IMG/VR virus record: IMGVR_UViG_3300049215_000171
Location: 1-64,000 of that record
Source: a virus
DNA length: 64,000 bases
Reading direction: 5' to 3' (one strand)
The notes below the pieces were generated by a model. It did not search any database. It worked only from the letters and a program-made list of their open reading frames with translations, and had not been told where the DNA came from. This document shows, one piece after another, positions 47,636 to 55,827 of the stretch. The position numbers were made by a program, and so were the translations under genes. The stretch's first letter is position 1. Each line of letters begins with the position of its first letter.

Positions 47636-48073
47636 ATGGGATTGAGAGCATTCAACAATATGTTTTCTATGGGAGCTCTCGAAATAGAGCTAACTAAAAA
47701 ACCAAAGCAAATATCAAAAATGTTGCTGAATGTTTCGGCATCACCCAATGCTAAAATCAAATCAATTAAATTTCGTCCAAATGTATGGAATGATGATTTT
47801 GATGATAGTTTTGTAAAACCAACAAAAGAACAACTCGCAAATATTGTTGTTGAAAAACCAACAATAACAGTAAAAAGCGACGGTGGAACAGTAACATGCG
47901 ATGCCCCAAATGGTGAATATTTTACTGCTGGTAATCTAATAAAAGTAATTGAAAAAACTGAACGAAAAACAAGGAAGAATACTGAATGGTTCGGAGGAAT
48001 AGATGTTCATCATATCTATTTTGAGGGATTACATAAAGAAGGCAAGTATTATACAATTTATTGGGGTAGTTAA
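47636..48073 (+). CDS. Hypothetical protein
   Basis: A 145-residue basic protein with a beta-rich C-terminal half (PTITVKSDGGTVTCDAPNG; DVHHIYFEGLHKEGKYYTIY). It sits between the tubulin and endolysin genes. No family, membrane segment or catalytic motif is recognised. The coding assignment rests on clean reading frame, start position and the absence of any overlapping alternative. Confidence 0.55.
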   Translation: MGLRAFNNMFSMGALEIELTKKPKQISKMLLNVSASPNAKIKSIKFRPNVWNDDFDDSFVKPTKEQLANIVVEKPTITVKSDGGTVTCDAPNGEYFTAGNLIKVIEKTERKTRKNTEWFGGIDVHHIYFEGLHKEGKYYTIYWGS

Positions 48074-48095
48074 GGAATTAAGGTAGGAGAAATAA

Positions 48096-49193
48096 ATGGC
48101 AGATTTAATAAAAGGTATCGACGTCAGTTCAGTCCAATCAGTAGTTTCTTGGCAAGCAGTAGCACAACAGGGAATTAAATTCAGTATTATGAAATGCGCT
48201 GAAGGAAATAAAGGTACCGACACGTTCTATAAGAAAAATATGACTGGCGCACAAGAAGCAGGGCTATATGTTGCCTCATATCATTTTATATATCCGCTAC
48301 CACCATTGGCATCACAGCCCGGTCGTGATCCAGTCAAACAAGCACAAATGCATTTTGCAGTAGCGGATAATAATAATCCAGTAATGATTGATTGTGAATG
48401 GCCTGCCCCACCCGATTTCCAAAAATGGAATTGTACACCAAGTCAAATTAACGATTGGATGTTGCAATATCTTCAAGAATATGAACGACTTGCAGGCAAA
48501 AAGCCCGTTGTCTATACGTATCCTTATTGGGCTAGTGCCGTAAAGTTTTCGCAAGATTTCGCCCAATATCAATTATGGATAGCCTCATACGTTCCAACAC
48601 CGGTTATACCTCATCCTTGGACGGATTGGGTTATGTGGCAAAACACAGGTGGTGGCGGAAAACTCCCTAACGGGGCACCAGTGGATACTGACCTATGCCG
48701 TGATTTAAGTCTATGGGGCGTACAAACCCCTCGAATGACTGGAACGAGCGTTCCTACGGTCAATACGGCTCCGCAAATGCCACCTCCACCAGTAGGCACA
48801 CCGCTCAACACAATGCTCGATGTTCAGCGCGCACTAAACCTCCTCGGAGGGGCAGGAACGCCACTATCAGAAGATGGCAATAATGGGCCAAAAACCATAT
48901 CAGCCATAGAAGCATTTCAAGCATCACGCGGACTTCCAGTAGATGGTATTCCTAACCCAGCAACAAAGACAGTATTACAGGGTGCAGTAGCATCAATGGC
49001 AACACCAGCAGTAGCATCATTGCCAGTAGTCGTAGCAACTCCAGAACCAATTCATCCAGTAAATCCAGAACCAAATCCAGATGCAGTCGGTCCTTCACCA
49101 GCAAGACCGCCTCATCCTACATTACCGCCCAATTTTTGGAACAATGTTATGAATGTCGTTATGGGATTCCTGAAGAATGTGTTGCATATATAA
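48096..49193 (+). CDS. Endolysin: GH25 muramidase with peptidoglycan-binding domain
   Basis: A 365-residue protein behind a strong AGGAG site. Residues 1-210 are a GH25 (Chalaropsis-type) lysozyme: KGIDVSSVQ with the first catalytic-site Asp, FSIMKCAEG, YHFIYP, MIDCEW (D99 and E101, the D-x-E pair with catalytic Glu), KPVVYTYPYWA and LWIASY. Residues 238-296 form a peptidoglycan-binding type 1 domain (LDVQRALNLLGG; GPKTISAIEAFQ). A Pro-rich linker and a short amphipathic tail end the protein. It cleaves the glycan backbone of peptidoglycan to release progeny. No signal peptide is seen, so a holin is expected. Confidence 0.9.
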   Translation: MADLIKGIDVSSVQSVVSWQAVAQQGIKFSIMKCAEGNKGTDTFYKKNMTGAQEAGLYVASYHFIYPLPPLASQPGRDPVKQAQMHFAVADNNNPVMIDCEWPAPPDFQKWNCTPSQINDWMLQYLQEYERLAGKKPVVYTYPYWASAVKFSQDFAQYQLWIASYVPTPVIPHPWTDWVMWQNTGGGGKLPNGAPVDTDLCRDLSLWGVQTPRMTGTSVPTVNTAPQMPPPPVGTPLNTMLDVQRALNLLGGAGTPLSEDGNNGPKTISAIEAFQASRGLPVDGIPNPATKTVLQGAVASMATPAVASLPVVVATPEPIHPVNPEPNPDAVGPSPARPPHPTLPPNFWNNVMNVVMGFLKNVLHI

Positions 49194-49606
49194 TGTATTG
49201 TCCACAATGTTCATTTCCGCTTATTGAAACGGAATCAAAAGAAGAGTTGCCATCATCATATAGCGTTCCATATGGAACGTTTGTTGGTACGTCAAGTGTT
49301 GGTAGTCTTGTGTTTGGTAGTGGCGGAGTAGGAAGTGGCTCCTCAGGCCAATACCTAACTAATCAGGGAACGGGATGGGTTCCGACATCACCACCATTAC
49401 AGAAAGTATTCAATTGTCCAAAATGCCATATATCCGTCAAAATAGATGATGATAAGAAATCAAAAGAAAAGAAAGAATTAATGAGAATAATTGAAGGACT
49501 TATGGAACAAAAGAAAAAGTGTGATGATATTGTAGAAGCCTTCAATAATAGATGGGGCGATAATCAAAGTGTTGAGAAGCTGGAAGCGTTGTTGATATTG
49601 AAATAA
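49193..49606 (+). CDS. Small zinc-ribbon-like protein with Gly/Ser insert
   Basis: A 137-residue protein. ATG 49193 overlaps the endolysin stop (TAATG), which I prefer to a TTG start within the endolysin. CPQC at residues 3-6 and CPKC near residue 80 form two halves of a possible zinc ribbon. They are separated by a low-complexity Gly/Ser/Val segment and followed by a Lys/Glu helix. No family is recognised. Translation is coupled to the endolysin. Confidence 0.55.
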   Translation: MYCPQCSFPLIETESKEELPSSYSVPYGTFVGTSSVGSLVFGSGGVGSGSSGQYLTNQGTGWVPTSPPLQKVFNCPKCHISVKIDDDKKSKEKKELMRIIEGLMEQKKKCDDIVEAFNNRWGDNQSVEKLEALLILK

Positions 49607-49857
49607 GAAATCCAATTACGAAATGGTTATATAGTGGAGGTGATTATGATCAATGGGGAAAATTAGTATTCACAGCAATAGGATTATATGTATTATTTTT
49701 TCCTATAACCGTTCCAATATCAATTTATTATGCATTGACAGAAAAACCATACACACCGCCAGAGCCAATACCAGAAACCGAGGAACAAAAATTGAAACGC
49801 GAAACGTATGCGTATAAATTTAAGTTCCGTAGAAATAATATAAAAAAGAAATCCTGA
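49597..49857 (+). CDS. Small single-span membrane protein, candidate holin
   Basis: An open frame from 49576 to TGA 49855-49857 codes for a convincing membrane protein. A polar start (RNPITKWLYSGGDYDQWGK) leads to one hydrophobic segment (LVFTAIGLYVLFFPITVPI), a Pro/Glu segment and a basic tail (KFKFRRNNIKKK). There is no ATG, GTG or TTG before the membrane segment. Possible starts are ATT 49597 or ATA 49603, or a -1 frameshift from the preceding gene, which ends at 49606. One membrane span, small size and position after the endolysin suit a holin or accessory lysis protein. This is an inference. Confidence 0.45.
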   Translation: MEIRNPITKWLYSGGDYDQWGKLVFTAIGLYVLFFPITVPISIYYALTEKPYTPPEPIPETEEQKLKRETYAYKFKFRRNNIKKKS

Positions 49858-49874
49858 TTAAATTTTATAAAACT

Positions 49875-50087
49875 GTGGGCAAGAAGAATAGGATAATAAA
49901 ATCAAATACTAACACTAAATTAGTATCAAAAGATGATGATACACATTATTGTGTTGGCGGAGAGCAACACAAAGACGGATGCGATTGTCAATGTGATTTT
50001 TGCGGTCGAAGACGAGATGAATTAGATAGAATTGAATTTAATAAAAAATTGAGTAAGAGAATTGCAGAAGGATACGAGAAGTGGTAA
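49875..50087 (+). CDS. Small Cys-rich hypothetical protein
   Basis: A 70-residue protein with GTG start. It is basic at the N-terminus, with a central cluster of five cysteines (HYCVGGEQHKDGCDCQCDFC) that could bind a metal. It ends in a charged helix (RRRDELDRIEFNKKLSKRI). It abuts the helicase gene. No function is recognised. Confidence 0.5.
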   Translation: MGKKNRIIKSNTNTKLVSKDDDTHYCVGGEQHKDGCDCQCDFCGRRRDELDRIEFNKKLSKRIAEGYEKW

Positions 50088-51554
50088 ATGACAAAACTCC
50101 TAGTCAAAGAGAAGTTTTCTAAAATCATTGAAGAAGATGATCCAGATTTCCTAAAACAATTACATAATCACTTGTCATTTAAGTATGAAGGTGCAGAGTT
50201 CAGTCCGCAATTTAAAAGAGGATTTTGGAACGGTCGTGAATATTTAATGAATAAAAAACAAGAGTTCTATTCAGGATTAGTAAATTATGTAAATGATTTC
50301 TATATAAAGAATAACAAGCAATTAGAAATTGTAAATCAAAAATTACTAATAATAGATGCACCAAGCATTGACATATCACATAATCTAAAAAAACTAGATT
50401 TAGTTCCATACGACTATCAGTTGAATGCGGTAGAATATAGTTTAGATAAAGACCGTGCAATATATAAACACGCAACAGGGTCGGGTAAAAGTTTAACGAC
50501 AGCATTGATTACGGCGAAGTTCGGGAAACCTACACTGGTTATGGTTATATCGAAAGAATTACTGCATCAATTTCATTCTTTTTTTTCATTATTATTTGAT
50601 CAAGAAATTGGTATTGTTGGCGATGGTATTTGTCAAATAGGAAATATAACAATAGCATCAGTATGGACATTAGGTAAAGCATTAGGATTGAAAACAAAAG
50701 ACATATCATTGGATGATACAATTTCAGATGAGAAGTTCGATGAAAATAATACTAAAAAAATAATTGATTGTATGGTGGGTGCTAAAATAGTTCATTTAGA
50801 TGAAGCCCACGTGGCTAGTGCTAAAACAATTAGAAGTATTTATAAAGTAATACAGCCAGAAAGGTTGTTTGCGTGGTCGGGTACGCCTAGCCGTGATGAT
50901 GGATCTAATCTTATTTTGACGGGAATACTTGGTGATAATATACACGAAGTTAAAGCATCAGAATTAATAAAGCGTGGTATTCTCGCAAAGCCAATGATCA
51001 AGTTCATATATATAAAGGGTTATGCAAAATATGATACACCATATCAAACAGTATATAGTGATCATATAGTAAATAATGAATATAGAAATAATATACTTGT
51101 ATCAGAAGCAGAAAAATTGATAGATAAAGGATATCAGGTATTAGTATTATATAAGGTATTAAATCACGGAAAGATTTTGCTGAAATTATTTGAGAATAAA
51201 GGCATTGACACCGAGTTCCTTAGTGGTAAAGATTCAACGAAGAAGCGAGCGGAAGTTAAGGAAAATTTACTTAGCGGTAAATCGAAATGTGTTGTAGCCA
51301 GTATGATTTACGATATCGGTATTAATATAGAAACATTGAGTGCATTAGTATTGGCTGGGTCAGGTAAAAGCAGTGTGAAAACATTGCAGAGAATTGGAAG
51401 AGTTTTGAGAGATGGTAAAAATAAACCTTATGTGGCGATTGTCGAAACGATGGACGACATTCGATACCTGAAAAAACATTCGCTAATTAGAAAAAGTATT
51501 TATGAAACGGAAGAAGAGTTTGTAATTAAATTTCCAGAATTGAAAAAGAAATGA
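50088..51554 (+). CDS. UvsW-like superfamily 2 DNA helicase
   Basis: A 488-residue protein starting directly after the preceding stop. After an N-terminal domain of about 100 residues (SPQFKRGFWNGREYLM) it shows helicase motifs in order: YDYQLNAVE (Q-like), ATGSGKS Walker A at 129-135, DEAH at 238-241 and SGTPSRDDGSN. The second domain has LFENKGIDTEFLSGK, KCVVASMIYDIGINIETL and QRIGRVLRDGKNK (motif VI). The N-terminal domain and motif spacing resemble T4 UvsW, a branch-migrating helicase used in recombination-dependent replication and fork rescue. UvsW may also unwind R-loops to silence early origins. The last bases overlap the next gene (ATGA). Confidence 0.85.
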   Translation: MTKLLVKEKFSKIIEEDDPDFLKQLHNHLSFKYEGAEFSPQFKRGFWNGREYLMNKKQEFYSGLVNYVNDFYIKNNKQLEIVNQKLLIIDAPSIDISHNLKKLDLVPYDYQLNAVEYSLDKDRAIYKHATGSGKSLTTALITAKFGKPTLVMVISKELLHQFHSFFSLLFDQEIGIVGDGICQIGNITIASVWTLGKALGLKTKDISLDDTISDEKFDENNTKKIIDCMVGAKIVHLDEAHVASAKTIRSIYKVIQPERLFAWSGTPSRDDGSNLILTGILGDNIHEVKASELIKRGILAKPMIKFIYIKGYAKYDTPYQTVYSDHIVNNEYRNNILVSEAEKLIDKGYQVLVLYKVLNHGKILLKLFENKGIDTEFLSGKDSTKKRAEVKENLLSGKSKCVVASMIYDIGINIETLSALVLAGSGKSSVKTLQRIGRVLRDGKNKPYVAIVETMDDIRYLKKHSLIRKSIYETEEEFVIKFPELKKK

Positions 51555-52120
51555 AAAGTAAATCTATGGAAACACAACAAGATAACGAAATTAGTCCAGC
51601 ATATACAAAGTTTTTTGCTAAATTTAATGAGCACGAAACACTCGATATATCAAAGTGGAGTCTAATCGATCTGCTTGCATATTTTTGTAAAAAATATGAA
51701 AACCACTATGGCGTGAAATATACATTTCGTTTCAATAATAATGCTCCTAGCAAATCATATGAAATGTATCGTATGAAAAGCCTTGCACAAATGATAACAT
51801 CAGATGTGGCAGTATTGAAAAATTACATAGATTGGCTATTTGAGACAGAAGTAATTGCAAGAAAGAAACGAATAACGGCGTTGGGATTTATTACCAATAT
51901 TGAGTTAGTGAATAAATTTAAATTTATGAAACCAAATGATAATATTGATCGTTCAACGTTATTGCCGGCAAATTATATGAATATAATTAAGTCATTCAAC
52001 GCGCCAATTAGTAATTATGGCGACCTTGCACTTATTAAAGATAGTGAAGACTATGGTGAGATGATGAGAGCGTTGGTTGTGGCGGGATTTGATGTGAAAA
52101 TATTAGATAAAGTAAAATAA
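51551..52120 (+). CDS. Hypothetical protein following the helicase
   Basis: A 189-residue, mostly helical protein whose ATG overlaps the helicase TGA, so translation is coupled. It contains SLIDLLAYFCKKYENHYGVKY and VLKNYIDWLFETEVIARKKR, and is Lys- and aromatic-rich without cysteine motifs. A nucleic-acid-binding accessory role to the helicase would fit the coupling, but no family is recognised. Confidence 0.6.
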   Translation: MKSKSMETQQDNEISPAYTKFFAKFNEHETLDISKWSLIDLLAYFCKKYENHYGVKYTFRFNNNAPSKSYEMYRMKSLAQMITSDVAVLKNYIDWLFETEVIARKKRITALGFITNIELVNKFKFMKPNDNIDRSTLLPANYMNIIKSFNAPISNYGDLALIKDSEDYGEMMRALVVAGFDVKILDKVK

Positions 52121-52419
52121 TGTTCATAAAAGATGATATGTCATTCATTTTTAATGAGGCTGGAGGAATGCTTGTAAAGCATCAATTATATGATACTGAT
52201 TTTAGTTAGGAGATCGTAATTTATTCACTGCATCAATATTATGAATGGACAGAAAAATATCTAGATAGATTTATTGCCATATATGAATTGAAGGGAATAG
52301 AGGTTATTCCAAATCTAATTAAATATATGATGCAGGAGATGATGATTGTTGATAAAAGTGAATATGTAAAGTATGTGATGGAAAAATATCCGATGAGGAA
52401 GTGGTTGGTGTTGATATGA
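52120..52419 (+). pseudogene. 99-codon ORF interrupted by one in-frame TAG
   Basis: ATG 52120 overlaps the preceding TAA (TAATG). The frame runs 29 codons to TAG at 52207-52209, then continues 69 codons without another stop to TGA 52417-52419. Both parts look coding: MSFIFNEAGGMLVKHQLYD before, and YYEWTEKYLDRFIAIYELKG after the stop. There is no obvious start for the second part. It may be a decayed gene, an amber readthrough or a point error. No family is recognised. The next 38 bases up to 52458 hold only a 9-codon frame and no clear signal. Confidence 0.45.
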
Positions 52420-52457
52420 GTGATGTAGGCATAATTTTAAATTAGAATGAGTGAATT

Positions 52458-53324
52458 ATGATTGATATTGATTTAATGATGGATATGCGTAATCTTTTAC
52501 AAGATGGTTGGGATTCTCTGGTAAAGGAGCCTGATTTTTTAAATCATATTAAAAGTAGCGCAAAAAAAGATAAGGGACATAGTTTGTCGCCACTCGCACA
52601 AGAAAAAACAACCAATATGTTGCGGAATAAATATCAAGTAGCCGTTCAAACTAAAGACGGAGAAGAGAGTGAGCGGTCTATGGGTGACTTTTGGGTTAAA
52701 CCACCAAATTGTTCAACTTACATTCCAATGAATAATAAGTTTACTTTTATAAAAGATCTTTCGCAAAATAAAATTGATAAAATCAATAAAAAAGTTGAAG
52801 AAAAGTTGGCACAAGCCAAGACAGATAAAGCAAAATATAAAATAATAACAAAGAAAGATCAAGATATAGAAAAAGCCAAAATATTAAAATATAATGGACA
52901 ACCCAATTTAGTTTCTGCTAATAGATTATTAAAAGCGATGATTGATAATGAAATTAATTCATATTATTTGGTTATTGAAAGTTTGGTTGATAATGGGTTT
53001 GGTATATCTGTTTCTGTATATTTGGCTGATTTATTAGATTTATTAATGATGGGATATATTACATTTGATGCGGGACCAGGACAACTTATGTTGAAAAGTG
53101 CCAAGTTTTACGATTTTATGCACAATGAAATAAAATTTAAGATATTTCCAATATCACAAAAAAATATAAATGATAAAATATGGTGCTTATATGAATTGAT
53201 GAGAACAAAAACCACAGATTTAATAGAAAATAGAACTAAATCAATAGAGCAACTTAAATTTGACGTTTCTCGTTATCAAAAAAAACCATTAGAACAATCA
53301 AGGCTGGAAATAAAACCACTATGA
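52458..53324 (+). CDS. Unrecognised partner of the DNA methyltransferase, possible endonuclease
   Basis: A 288-residue protein that overlaps the following N6-adenine methyltransferase by 4 bases (ATGA), so the two are translated together. Residues 76-94 (GDFWVK with D77, then a strand ending MNNK at 91-94) could be a divergent PD-(D/E)xK-like site. The later ITFDAGPGQLML and YYLVIESLV strands resemble the core of some type II restriction enzymes. Coupled nuclease-methyltransferase pairs are common in restriction-modification systems. However, the motif is weak, and a specificity or accessory subunit is equally possible. Confidence 0.5.
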   Translation: MIDIDLMMDMRNLLQDGWDSLVKEPDFLNHIKSSAKKDKGHSLSPLAQEKTTNMLRNKYQVAVQTKDGEESERSMGDFWVKPPNCSTYIPMNNKFTFIKDLSQNKIDKINKKVEEKLAQAKTDKAKYKIITKKDQDIEKAKILKYNGQPNLVSANRLLKAMIDNEINSYYLVIESLVDNGFGISVSVYLADLLDLLMMGYITFDAGPGQLMLKSAKFYDFMHNEIKFKIFPISQKNINDKIWCLYELMRTKTTDLIENRTKSIEQLKFDVSRYQKKPLEQSRLEIKPL

Positions 53325-54934
53325 ATAAAGCAAGAATAGATCGTGATCAGCAAAGTCAGTTGGGTCAATTTTTTACTCCCGTGGAAACCGCACAAAAAAT
53401 TGTGGATTCACTATCGCTAACTACAAAGTCGGTTGTTCTCGAACCAAGTGCGGGCGACGGATCGTTTTTGATACCATTAATTTTACGTTTTATGAAATTA
53501 CATAGTGGAACTCATATCGAACGATTAACTAAAACACTAACAAAAAATATATTTTCGGTAGAATTAGATACGGTGGCTTATAAAAAATCATTAGAACAAT
53601 TAGAAAAAATATTTGGATCGCTTCCAAAAAATCACAACATAATGTGTAATGATTTTTTTAAATCAAAGTTTGATAATAAAAAATTTGATTTTATTGTTGG
53701 AAATCCACCATTTGGTGGAACGATAGAGCCAGCCATTCAAGATGAACTGGATAATAAATATGGAAATCGTGATGGATTAAAAATAAAAAAAGAAACATAT
53801 AGTTTTTTTATAGTAGCTTGCGTGGAAATGTTGGCAAAAAAAGGTCAATTAAAATTTATTTGTAGTGATAGTTTTTTAACTATTCCAACTATGAAAGGAT
53901 TACGTGAATTTCTTTTAAATCGTGGTAAAACAAAAATAAATAAACTAGAAGAGTTTTCCGATGAAACTAACCAACCTATGGTAATTATAGATTTTACATT
54001 AGATAAAAAAAGCAATCATGTCATTGTTAATGATAAGCGATTAAATAGAAAAGTAATAGATTTAACTGGTAATAAATCTTGGCAAATAGCAAATGAGTTT
54101 ATTCCATTATTTTCTGGTAAAAAAATAGGTGATTTTATGGTTGCATCAAGTGGTATGACTATAGGATGTAATGAATTATTTTTAAGAGAAATTGATGATA
54201 ATAAAATACATGAACACTTAAGTTTTGAGTTTTTTAAAGATCCAATTACAATGGAAAATGAAAAATCTAGAGCGCGATTAGGAAAATTAAGCAAAAATCG
54301 TGTGGAAGAAATAACTCGACTAGAAAAATCTGGAGCGACTAAACGTAATGTTAAAGTAATCCCATTAAATAAAGAAAAAACCGTTAGGATCCCGCATCCT
54401 GATTATAAATTTTATAATAAAGCTTCATCGGATATAGTGTATGCACAACCAAAAAATGCTATTTTTTGGAAAAATAATGGCGATGCAGTTTTAACCTTTA
54501 AAAAGAATGGAAATTGGTATCTTCGTGGTGTTGGAGGAAAACCATTCTTTGAAAAAGAAGGGCTGTCATGGCAGTTAGTTTCTCAGTCATTAAATATGAG
54601 ATATCTTCCAGCAGGATATATATTAGACAGTGGAGCACCATGTGCATTTCTTCGTGATGGAGTAGACCAGGATGAATTGTGGTTTATTCTTGGATGGTCA
54701 TTAACTAGCTTATGCACCCGTGTTTTGAAAGAGGTGTTAAATCATACACGTAACATACAGTCAAAAGATTTTGAAAAACTTCCATACCCATTTTGGGTCG
54801 ATGAAGAAAACAAAAAGAATGCTATTCAATACATTCATGAAATAGTTCAAAGATCCATAAAAGGTAGAAAATTTAATAGATCAGATCAAGAAATAAATAA
54901 ATTAAATGAGATATATAATTATAAGGTAAAATAA
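53321..54934 (+). CDS. N6-adenine DNA methyltransferase (class I SAM-dependent)
   Basis: A 537-residue protein with gamma-type N6-adenine methyltransferase order: motif X GQFFTP (15-20), motif I EPSAGDGSF (41-49), a SVELD acidic motif II near 80, and catalytic NPPFGG motif IV at 128-133. SFFIVACVEMLAKKGQLKFI follows. The C-terminal half (about 260-537) is a target recognition-type region of the Eco57I/TaqI-like class. It methylates adenine in a specific DNA sequence. It could protect phage DNA from host restriction or form a restriction-modification pair with the upstream gene. Full-length and apparently intact. Confidence 0.85.
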   Translation: MNKARIDRDQQSQLGQFFTPVETAQKIVDSLSLTTKSVVLEPSAGDGSFLIPLILRFMKLHSGTHIERLTKTLTKNIFSVELDTVAYKKSLEQLEKIFGSLPKNHNIMCNDFFKSKFDNKKFDFIVGNPPFGGTIEPAIQDELDNKYGNRDGLKIKKETYSFFIVACVEMLAKKGQLKFICSDSFLTIPTMKGLREFLLNRGKTKINKLEEFSDETNQPMVIIDFTLDKKSNHVIVNDKRLNRKVIDLTGNKSWQIANEFIPLFSGKKIGDFMVASSGMTIGCNELFLREIDDNKIHEHLSFEFFKDPITMENEKSRARLGKLSKNRVEEITRLEKSGATKRNVKVIPLNKEKTVRIPHPDYKFYNKASSDIVYAQPKNAIFWKNNGDAVLTFKKNGNWYLRGVGGKPFFEKEGLSWQLVSQSLNMRYLPAGYILDSGAPCAFLRDGVDQDELWFILGWSLTSLCTRVLKEVLNHTRNIQSKDFEKLPYPFWVDEENKKNAIQYIHEIVQRSIKGRKFNRSDQEINKLNEIYNYKVK

Positions 54935-54936
54935 AA

Positions 54937-55176
54937 ATGAGAACAGAAAAACACAAGAAAAAGATAGAAAAAGAAATAACACAGTTTTGTAGCAATAAAA
55001 AATGTAAAGTACATAATCAAGGTGTCTTAAATTTAAGATTTGAATGGAAAATGGAATTAATTGATCATAAATTGCTCGATCAATTAGTAATAAAACAAGA
55101 TCCGTGTTGTGAGGAATTTGATATAGAATTATTTAATAAATTATGTCCTATGTTTGGTGTTTCACGACCCAATTGA
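54937..55176 (+). CDS. Small hypothetical protein with Cys motifs
   Basis: A 79-residue protein 2 bases after the methyltransferase stop. Its N-terminus is highly basic (KHKKKIEKEI), followed by CSNKKCKVH and later a CC pair (QDPCCEEF) that could bind zinc. No family is recognised. It begins the closely packed gene run that leads to the replication genes. Confidence 0.5.
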   Translation: MRTEKHKKKIEKEITQFCSNKKCKVHNQGVLNLRFEWKMELIDHKLLDQLVIKQDPCCEEFDIELFNKLCPMFGVSRPN

Positions 55177-55180
55177 ATCA

Positions 55181-55564
55181 ATGACCCCACCACCCAATTC
55201 AAATATAATAATCTATTTCCGCACCGGGCTACAAGTTAGTGGCACCGTCATCAACTGGTCAGACGGTAAATCCGCCATAAAATCCCTCACAGGAAACAAA
55301 ATCACCGTCATACAGAAAACGCTCGAAGATGTTCTATTTTATTCTTATAGTGAAATAAATATTAAAGAACATTTTATTGAGGTTGCAGAAAAGCCAGTCA
55401 AAGACGATATTGATTTATGCACTCTAGCCGAACTAAAAAATGAAATGAACGAATTAGAGAGACAAGAAATTGCTGAAAAACTAACTTCACATGAGCCATC
55501 AGGTAATGCACCAGTTAGTTATGGCTCATCGCTATCTATGTTATTTGGAGGAAAAAAGAAATGA
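55181..55564 (+). CDS. Hypothetical protein, SH3/Sm-like N-terminus
   Basis: A 127-residue protein. ATG 55181 follows the upstream stop by 4 bases and is preferred to an in-frame TTG at 55154 that would overlap the upstream gene. The first 50 residues form five short strands (NIIIYFRTGLQVSGTVINW; SAIKSLTGNKITVI; LEDVLFYSY), a small beta-barrel look. A charged helix (LAELKNEMNELERQEIAEKL) and a Gly/Lys end follow. Function unknown. Confidence 0.5.
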   Translation: MTPPPNSNIIIYFRTGLQVSGTVINWSDGKSAIKSLTGNKITVIQKTLEDVLFYSYSEINIKEHFIEVAEKPVKDDIDLCTLAELKNEMNELERQEIAEKLTSHEPSGNAPVSYGSSLSMLFGGKKK

Positions 55565-55827
55565 AAAAAATAAAATATCAAGTGCATGGATTCTTTGGAT
55601 CATTGGAGGAAGGAACAATTATAGATGCATACTTAGTATCACAAGATAAACATACTAAGGATGCATTGATTTACCATCCTAAAAGCAAGAACGGTTGTGC
55701 ATCAGTAGATATATGTAGTTTTGATAAAACTAATAACTGTTTTATAACAGTTCATCCAGACGCATATATTAATATTGGTGCCAAAGATATATTTAAATCA
55801 CTAATACAGAAAAATAAAAAGAAATGA
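55561..55827 (+). CDS. Small hypothetical protein
   Basis: An 88-residue basic protein that overlaps its neighbours by ATGA at both ends. Beta-strand rich, with HGFFGSLEEGTIIDAYLVSQ and a C-terminal Lys run. No family recognised. Confidence 0.5.
   Translation: MKKIKYQVHGFFGSLEEGTIIDAYLVSQDKHTKDALIYHPKSKNGCASVDICSFDKTNNCFITVHPDAYINIGAKDIFKSLIQKNKKK

Noticed and set aside
52416-52445. A 9-codon ORF overlapping the end of the interrupted ORF
   Set aside because: Too short, no recognisable site and no signs of coding.
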